Origin: Owenia fusiformis
Lineage: Eukaryota; Annelida; Polychaeta; Sabellida; Oweniidae
Assembly: GCA_903813345.2 (NCBI GenBank)
Contig: CAIIXF020000007.1
Span: forward strand, 39,573,671-39,637,670
Direction: 5' to 3'
Length of the DNA stretch: 64,000 nt
A program made the translations under genes and the position numbers. Shown here one piece after another: positions 56,691 to 64,000 of this stretch. Each line of letters starts with the position of its first letter. Positions within the stretch are counted from its first letter, which is position 1. Under the pieces are notes generated by a model that worked only from the letters and a program-made list of their open reading frames with translations, ran no database searches and was not told the DNA's origin.

Positions 56691-57074
56691 TCATAAAATA
56701 TCTACAAAAACTAAAACTGCTTTATACAATTTAAACCTATCTTCATTAACATCCTTTAATTGATAAAAAGGGATTTTTAAGTTGGACCTTTTCATGCAAC
56801 TTACTATGCCAGAAATCTTTTCACAGGAAGGAAGGCTGCTTATATCAAAATCTTTATTGGTAATGGTTTTTCGGACAGAAAGTAATGATTTAGGCTCAAT
56901 GAATATACTGGACAAGACATAAATGTTCGGAAATTTTTTATTTCCATAATTTTTGAATCCGCGGATGAGTCCGGCATTTAAAGATCCGGTTTTTATTGAA
57001 TTATAGTACAATATCATATACAATTTTACAAGAAGTATGCTGCCAAGCGCCAATGGCATTACTATAGCTAGCAT
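56691..57074 (-). CDS. ORF upstream of the dispatched-like fragment, unassigned
   Basis: A 127-codon open frame with a hydrophobic start (MLAIVMPLALGSILLVKLYM) and a longer polar part containing KKFPNIYVLSS and a Cys pair (SCEKISGIVSC). It ends 14 bases from the next frame. It might be another exon or loop of the same RND-type gene, but I see no motif that proves it. Confidence 0.3.
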   Translation of the reverse strand: MLAIVMPLALGSILLVKLYMILYYNSIKTGSLNAGLIRGFKNYGNKKFPNIYVLSSIFIEPKSLLSVRKTITNKDFDISSLPSCEKISGIVSCMKRSNLKIPFYQLKDVNEDRFKLYKAVLVFVDIL

Positions 57075-57127
57075 TTAGGCCAACCAGGTGTCAAAAGGCC
57101 ATTTAGGCCAACCAGGTGTCAAAAGGC
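57072..57127 (+). repeat. Exact direct duplication of 28 bp
   Basis: CATTTAGGCCAACCAGGTGT plus TCAAAAGG occurs twice in a row. Confidence 0.9.
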
Positions 57128-57913
57128 CCCGATCCGAAGGATGTTCCTCATCATTAAAGGTAGTTCCGTATGTGCAGACATTCTAAATCCCCATAGATTA
57201 AACCAATTTCGATTTATGATAGTTAAGTTTCACGAAAAGAATGAGTAAATAAAAAGCAAAATAGGTCACGTACCTTTACCACGGTGACCAAGTGTTAACA
57301 GTGGAAATTGGCCCGGACGTGTTTTTTCAAACTCTACTTGCAACTGGTCATATTAATTGTGTATCATCATGGCGTGAATATTGATTAAAAATCCTATGGG
57401 AGTACTAAATAGTAAATACATGAATACGTTTAAGTGATTTGTTAATGTAACTTCCCGTTCTTACATGTTTATATAATGTCAAAGTATATTGGTTGAAACA
57501 ACGTGAATTCAAATTGACTTTTCGATCATAAATATTATTTAAAACATGATGTCAATACTGATTCAGTAATGAAATTAATGGTACAGACATATTTGTAGTT
57601 ACACACGTACATACAAGTACATACCCGGTGTCAATAAGTCTGCCAACGCATCAAATATCAGGCATGTTGTGAAACATGATTTTACTTTGTGAAGTTGAGC
57701 AACAGCTAAATTTAGACTGTTGACGTCCAATTATATCTTTTCTATATGTTAGATATAGCACTGTAAATATAATTTCAATAACTAATGGTATATTTCTGAT
57801 CATCTGATATTATTCTACACTTGTGAAGGTTGACATACTTTTTGACACCCTGTATGTTTAGAATTAGTATCATTTTAAATGTGCATGATACAGACATAAT
57901 GATACCAAACATC

Positions 57914-58196
57914 ATGGGAAAGACAACGGTTTTCAACTACATTGTCTTTATCATAATTTTAATCCTATGCTTCATACAAACTCTGAATTGCTCAAGGGGG
58001 TCGAGGGATTGCAAAAAGTGCAAAACAAAGCTTCGAGATGGTAGGCGTCAGACGAACTACACAACTAAGGTGACGTTTTCTGGAATTATCGATGCAAAAG
58101 GGGAACCATATGATATGTCACCAACGCAGGGGTTAGAGGACGCTTGGAAGATGATTGATCCCAATGTGACGTCTCGTTCTGACGTCATTAAAAAAG
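57914..58196 (+). CDS. Exon 1 of the secreted protein (signal peptide)
   Basis: Signal peptide, Cys/Lys-rich segment, then KVTFSGIIDAKGEPYDMSP. It ends at AAAG|GTAAGG in phase 1. Confidence 0.7.
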
Positions 58197-60150
58197 GTAA
58201 GGTAAAAATTGTATTTATGTGATTTTTACATACTTTACATCATTGTGTTTAACGTACTTTATTTCTAATTCAAACATACTTTACATGATTTAAAGGAGAA
58301 ACGTGACTGGAATTCATGAACATGAACTAAACTTAATTAGATGTTACTAAATACAAAACATTAAGAAATAAGACAAATTTCCTACTTTTTGGCGACATAG
58401 ATCTGACAAATGAAGTTTTGAATTTCATTAAATAATCGATAACAGTAATTCAAATTCAGGGCACCAACGGGGGTACAGACAGGTAGAAAAACAGATAGTA
58501 TCTAAATTACATATTTTTCTTACTCTAATAATGACTTTGACTAAATGTTATATTATATTGTAATTTAAATTCACTTAAAGCGGCAGTAGAAATGCCCTTT
58601 CAGGGCGATTACGCCGTGAATAACAATGAAAATTTATCTATGATTTTAAGAAATAAAGAGTATTTATTATAAAAAAAAACTGGAATTCATATTTTCAACG
58701 TAGTATACGGTATTATTTTAATCGTACTTTGCAGGATTGTTTTCACCGCACTCAACATTCTCCACACGATATATCTTACATATTAGCATAATTATAAATT
58801 ATAATTTTGAACATGTTTTCAATGATTCATATTATATATTAGCATGTTTATAAATTACCATTTTAACGTACTCTACGTCATTGTTTTCAAAGTTCTCTAT
58901 ATATTAAATATTAACATGGTCATAAATTATCATCTCAACGTACTCTACGTCATTGTTTTCAAAGTTCCCTATATAATAAATATTAACATGGTCATAAATT
59001 ATCATTTCAACGTACTCTACGTCATTGTTTTCAAAGTTCTCTTCATTCTAAACATGATATATATTAAATATTAACATGGTCATAAATTATCATTTCAACG
59101 TACTCCACGTCATTGTTTTCCACGTACTCTACATTTTTGTTTTCAACGTACTCTATATTATAGGAAGAGAATTTGTAGCATATGTTCAACAAAGGTTTAA
59201 CATCGATATAAGCAGATTGAGTGACACCGAATTATTGATGGGGTCTCCAGTAGAATTCGGAAATCTAACATTTGCGGGATATACTACAGAAGCTGACCTT
59301 AGGCTTGTTTCGAAAACAACTCCAACCCGACAAGTCAAGTACTACAGAAATACAAAATACAAAGGGGTTGGATACGCCCTTCTTGTAAATGCTGATGTCG
59401 ATCTAGACGGAGGTAGGCATTCTTGCCTCTATGAAATAGACTACTAATTGACATGGCAAATCGTGAAATGAAACCATCTAGTTTTAGAATAACCTTCTCA
59501 AGTATGATTGTTGTGTGTACATGTAGATAATGTTCAATGCGGGAAACATTTATGTTTTCAGTGAAGGCATGAAAACTGTCTTGTCAAAATTAATACTTCA
59601 CAAAATATAGTATTGATGTAATAAAGGTAGTTAGAGTGGAATATATTTTGATAACATCTATAAGTGATCAAGAAATGGTTCAAATAGGGAATCAGAGTAT
59701 TCACTTGTCAGCTTGAATATAAAGGTATAAGGAAAACATGTACAGTTGAAATCAGGGCCCTAATTTCAAGTGCCCCTAATCGATTGAGAGGGGGGGGGGC
59801 AGTAATCCACGGGGTTAATAATAAGTCAACATGTTACTTGACCTATTTGTTGCTTGACGTATTTATTGATAGGAGAATGGACTGGAATGATGCCAACACA
59901 TTCAACTATCTATACAGAAAACGCTATAATTGACAGCAATGAATGCGACTTCAAGGAGGAACCGCACATACTGATAACGCGCCCACTTGATATCCACCCG
60001 GCTAAGTATTATAACGGTGAATATGTTGGTGCCAATACTTGGGAGGCTGAAGTTTGGTCAAGTATATACGGCCATGGCGTGCAGTACTCTATCGATATGC
60101 ACGAAGTTTACGTTTATGCATTTGTTAACGTCTTTGGTGATGCATCATGA
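57914..60150 (+). CDS. Secreted protein of unknown family (three exons, span)
   Basis: Exons are 57914-58196, 59164-59412 and 59873-60150; both introns are phase 1 with GTAAGG/TATAG and GTAGGC/GATAG signals. The total is 269 residues. MGKTTVFNYIVFIIILILCF is a clear signal peptide; an upstream in-frame Met (57899) would add five residues. The mature part has a short Cys cluster (CSRGSRDCKKCK), a middle section with FAGYTTEADLRLV and VGYALLVNADVDLDGG, and a C-terminal part with ECDFKEEPHILITRPLD. There is no TM helix. I do not recognise the family. An AATAAA lies just after the stop (60153). Confidence 0.75.
58840..59160 (+). repeat. 72-bp tandem repeat in intron 1 of the secreted gene
   Basis: Four units with AACGTACTCTACGTCATTGT and AACATGGTCATAAATTATCA. 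It runs up to the acceptor at 59163, so the last unit supplies the intron end. Confidence 0.85.
59164..59412 (+). CDS. Exon 2 of the secreted protein
   Basis: 249 nt, phase 1 to phase 1, GREFVAYVQQRF to DVDLDGG, preceded directly by a 72-bp tandem repeat that fills the end of intron 1. Confidence 0.75.
59873..60150 (+). CDS. Exon 3 of the secreted protein
   Basis: 278 nt from TTGATAG to TGA, GEWTGMMPTHST to FVNVFGDAS. A tandem repeat begins within 40 bp of the stop. Confidence 0.75.
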
Positions 60151-60174
60151 TAATAAATTACAAAAAATGCAATA

Positions 60175-60858
60175 TACAAACCAAATTGCAGTACTTCTGT
60201 TTACATTCGAGACATTTATTTTGGTTTCATCATATCAAGTCTCTGATATTGAATCAGCTAAACTCGTATAAACTAAATTGCCGTGCTTCTGTTTACATTC
60301 GAGTCAGTTATTATGGTTTTATCACATCAAGCCTCTGATATTGAATCAGCTAAACTCGTATAATCTAAATTGCCGTCCTTCTGTTTACATTCGAATCAGT
60401 TATTTTGGTTTTATCATGCCAAGTCTCTGCTATTGAATATCTAAATTGCCGTGCTTCTGTTTACATTCGAGTCAGTTATTATGGTTTTATCACATCAAGC
60501 CTCTGATAATGAACCAGCTAAACTCGTATAATCTAAATTGCCGTGCTTCTGTTTACATTCGAATCAGTTATTTTGGTTTTATCATACCAAGTCTCTGCTA
60601 TTGAATATCTAAATTGCCGTGCTTCTGTTTACATTCGAATCAGTTATTTTGGTTTTATCATACCAAGTCTCTGCTATTGAATATCTAAATTGCCGTGCTT
60701 CTGTTTAGATTCGAATCAGTTATTTTGGTTTTATCATACCAAGTCTCTGGTATTGAATATCTAAATTGCCGTGCTTCTGTTTACATTCGAATCAGTTATT
60801 TTGGTTTTATCATACCAAGTCTCTGCTATTGAATCAGCTAAACTCGTATAAAATAAAT
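60175..60858 (+). repeat. 75/93-bp tandem repeat downstream of the secreted gene
   Basis: About eight units with GTGCTTCTGTTTACATTCGA and TATTTTGGTTTTATCATACC. Two length classes differ by presence of the CAGCTAAACTCGTATAA segment. Confidence 0.85.
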
Positions 60859-61926
60859 GCCCTCAGTTGTCAAAAAGGCATCATCTAATGCAATAAGCAG
60901 GGCAGTGACGTCTATATTCCATTATATTTGATGAACGATAGGCAATTTGATTTATTTAAATTAATTAATTAATTAAAAGAAGGAGACAGTAACAATTTGG
61001 CAAAAAGGCCACGTAACTGGTTACACTCATTGAGAACGTTAAACAAGCGATTTTTTTCACAATGTATCCGTGAACGAAAAGTCAATGAATCAATGCAGCA
61101 ATGTGTATAGCGCACATACAAAAAGCGCTACTTAGTCTACTTCAGATACGCGATCAGCTTCAGTTTCGATTCGTGTTTAGAACCAGAGATAATTTCATGT
61201 TGGTGAATTTTGATTTCGATGCACAGTATAATGCTTTCTGAAGAAAATGATTGTAAAAAATGTGTATCCGTTGTGAATAAGAAGCCTAAGCCAGGTTCTT
61301 AAGGAATTTGATTTTTTTAAATGAGTTATGTCTCATGAAAAGAGTGGAAAGGGAACAAACTGGCAAAAGGCCACGTAACTGGTCATTGACCTGTGCCAGG
61401 TTCTTAGGCAATTCGATTGATTTAAATTATTTATGTCTCATGAAAAAAAGTAGAAAGGAACAAACTGGAAAATACAACATACTGGTAAATGATCACACGC
61501 ATTGTGCATCAGACGTAAATAAGAAAACCACAAACGTTTCTAATTTGAAAAATCGCAAAGTTTTCCCCATAATAACACATTTGCAGCTTTTTGTACAATA
61601 TTGTTGTCTACTTTTCGAGAAAAAGATCAAAGATGCCTTAAGTGTTTATAGTTTTAGAAGGCAAAACAGTTGTGACATTGTAACAACATATCCTTGTCTC
61701 TTTTCATTTATCAAAATATGTTAAGAGTTGCGTCTTTGTGGGTTTTGCGTTGATGTTACTAGGCGAAAAATTGCTAATTTTGAATCGTTTTCAAGAATAT
61801 ATCAATAAATTGCATGCAAATGCGCAAATATGATCATTTGCAGGATCTCATTAAATAAACAAGATTTTGACAAAAACATGTCACACCTGGATCGATGCAT
61901 TTATGCAACAATTGTTACAGACTACC
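60859..61926. other. No gene supported
   Basis: Two related segments carry GGCCACGTAACTGG (61008 and 61370). A 138-codon open frame over part of it has no recognisable domain. Confidence 0.5.
61133..61252 (+). repeat. Interspersed repeat, copy 2
   Basis: Diverged copy of the 45527 repeat, same orientation. Confidence 0.6.
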
Positions 61927-62231
61927 AAGGAGGATTGGCTCCCAGAGTGCAACATCGACATTCTGTCCCATATATTGGCATGTCGTGATACCAAATTCGA
62001 ATTCAAACAGCCACCATTTTGTTCACTTCAACATTTGAATCGTGAATTTTGGTCTTATTTCCTAACGAAAAATTCCAAAACTCACAAAAAATGATCGAGA
62101 TGTTGGTTCGAATCTTTTGGACTGTTTATTTTGAATTTGTAGTCGGTTATAATTTCAGAAAATAACGACATTTCGACGTTTTCATTGTTGCGGAAAATAT
62201 CGAGCTTCGATCCTGGAAGCCAATCCTCCTT
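61927..62231. mobile_element. AAGGAGGATTGGCT MITE
   Basis: 305 bp, ends AAGGAGGATTGGCTCCCAG / CTGGAAGCCAATCCTCCTT. The open frame across it is incidental. Confidence 0.65.
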
Positions 62232-63072
62232 AAGATTACAAACGCCTGCTGTTTAGGATCAAATTCATTCGCTTATATTTTAATATTTTAATGGTTTATA
62301 CAGTTCAAGTGACCAGTCCACGAGATGTATATCACCGCTTCCAAAGTCTCGCGGTTATTAAGAGTCACGTGACATTTTGTCGAGATATCGTTCAAGGTAT
62401 CCTTTATGTTCGTTAACGTGTAAGCTGTATGCTGTGCTGGATTTTATCTTTCTCGAGAATGCAATAATTGTTCAGCACGCAATATTTCTGATTCGAACAT
62501 GACAGTATCCGCGCCTTCTATCAACTATGAACAAAGTCAATATTTCACCCGGGTTCTATTCGCGAACAATTCCCCTGGTAATACGAGTAATATGTGATGT
62601 CATAACGGCGGCTCGTAGTAGTGGCGGACCATAATGATTATTCGAAACATTTTGGTGCGTTTTCATGTTCGAATCGTAACATAGACCTCAGAGCAGGTGT
62701 AATATTGTTGAATACACCACTTAGGGCTAGGCACAAACGTTTTCTGTACCCCAAACGACCGAAGGAAAAGCTTTATAACCCTGCTCCTCGGTCTATATTT
62801 CTTAAATGGAAAGAATAATTAATGTGTTATTTTTTTCTAATTCGCTGTTAAAATATTTGAATGGCATAACATTACAAAGAAAATTGAATTGAGAACAAAC
62901 GTATGTTGTGCAATGATAGAGGACTTAATAACATTAAAGAAGTAACACGAAGCCATAGCACGGTCTTAAAGTAATAAAATTGGTTAAAAATAAAAAGCCT
63001 GGATATTTCCAAGGCTTAAGCTTGTTAATATTATGATTTATAACGATTCTAGAAGATTTAGCTGATCATGAC
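62232..63072. other. No gene supported
   Basis: A 65-codon frame at 62621-62818 begins with GTG, is Lys/Arg-rich at its end, and matches nothing I know. Confidence 0.5.
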
Positions 63073-63817
63073 GGAATGTTATAAAAACCCTTCGACCTTC
63101 GACCTGCACCTTCGACCTTCACCTTCGACTTACAGGGTGTCCAAAAAGAAAATATTATAGAATCTATTTTTGCCGATCTCAGACCACGCAAGAGTCACTT
63201 GATTTGTGGTTCACAGGTGAGATCGTTAAGATCTTAAATTGTAGCAACGTTTGCAGTACTCTAGGTATAGTTACAGGGGTGAAATAGCGTTTTCATGTTA
63301 TCAAATTAAGATTCTGTTGATGTTGATCGGGTAGTCAATCGGGTAGTTTAAATTGGGTTACTTCCTGGTTTTGATTCGATTGAATCGAAGTAAGATTAGA
63401 GTAAGTAGCGATCAATTACTGTTCTATTTATTGAGTTCCAATTATAGTCTTGTTGTGTGATCAATATTAAAACGGGATATGGCGTCAATAACTTGTTATT
63501 TAACTTTGAAATCTTGTCAGAAAAGTGATGACGTCACCGGGCCTATAAAGTATTTCGCCGATGTAAACTCAAGAGATGGCAGCTATAGCTGTTGACGAGG
63601 AGAGAGCTCCGTTCAATTTCATAATCTATGTGAAGTTGGACTTAGTCGTTTTTCAAAGAAATATTTTGGGACTTTGACAATTTTCATAAGAAAAGTCAAA
63701 GGTGCAGGTCGAAGGGTTTTTATAACTTTCTTTTTGGCCCGCTTTTTGGATACCCTGTAGGTCGAAGCTGAAGGTCGAAGGTGCAGGTCGAAGGTCGAAG
63801 GGTTTTTATAACATTCC
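63073..63817. mobile_element. Mutator-like foldback element with perfect 9-bp target duplication
   Basis: Ends GGAATGTTATAAAAACCC / GGGTTTTTATAACATTCC are flanked on both sides by GATCATGAC (63064-63072 and 63818-63826). The arms contain CTTCGACCTGCA tandem motifs. A second pair of ends (ACAGGGTGTCCAAAAAG / CTTTTTGGATACCCTGT) is nested inside. No transposase. Confidence 0.8.
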
Positions 63818-64000
63818 GATCATGACAGCCATTAGGTTCAAAAATCCGTTGATCACTATCTACTAAAATTCTCAGGTCCATATTTTGGACGGTTTCTGAA
63901 TAAGAAACACATAACATAGTTATAGATACTCTACCCTCTATCATATAAAGCTTTACAAATGACAGGGTTGGTTTATATTATTGTCGTTTTAAGTCATCAT

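Noticed and set aside
61308-61724. 138-codon open frame as a gene
   Set aside because: No domain, internal near-repeat of its own start, and no splice or signal evidence.

Overview
This is a window of AT-rich eukaryotic DNA from an invertebrate animal. The genes are split by GT-AG introns, mostly in phase 1. The domain types (a long EGF-repeat engulfment-type receptor, an IgGFc-binding-domain mucin, a class A GPCR and a patched/dispatched fragment) are metazoan. The density of short foldback elements, satellites and tRNA-derived SINEs suggests a marine invertebrate such as a lophotrochozoan or ambulacrarian. The sequence does not let me name the species.

Layout. 1-14.1 kb holds no gene I can support. 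It has MITE fragments, a 222-bp hairpin, and a 153-bp satellite split by a 4.46-kb inverted-repeat (foldback) element with a decayed ORF inside. 14.15-34.11 kb, plus strand, is the 3' part of a MEGF10/11-, Draper- or CED-1-like receptor: EGF exons, one transmembrane exon, and a tail with an NPMY motif. Its introns hold at least seven repeat families, including a 2-kb array of a 32-bp unit. Its EGF exons are locally duplicated, and some copies are broken. 34.2-39.4 kb is MITEs, a SINE and a head-to-head mariner remnant. 39.41-40.50 kb, minus strand, is an intronless rhodopsin-family GPCR. 41-44.15 kb is degenerate tandem repeat.

44.42-50.46 kb, minus strand, is a complete gene for a membrane-anchored mucin: signal peptide, IgGFc-binding N-terminal domain, two Asp-rich EF-hand-like loops, Thr-rich mucin stalk, transmembrane helix and Ser/Pro/Ala-rich tail. 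It appears to have two alternative signal-peptide first exons. 51.4-53.7 kb is a run of MITEs and a SINE with three tRNA-like heads. 56.26-56.64 kb, minus strand, is a frameshifted dispatched/patched-like fragment. 57.91-60.15 kb, plus strand, is a three-exon gene for a small secreted protein that I cannot assign to a family. The window ends with a foldback element flanked by a perfect 9-bp target duplication.

The EGF receptor and the IgGFc mucin are both surface proteins of types linked to phagocytosis, mucus or recognition. The genes here are independent units on different strands and show no sign of co-regulation. Exon coordinates come from reading splice consensus and phase by eye; there is no transcript evidence.
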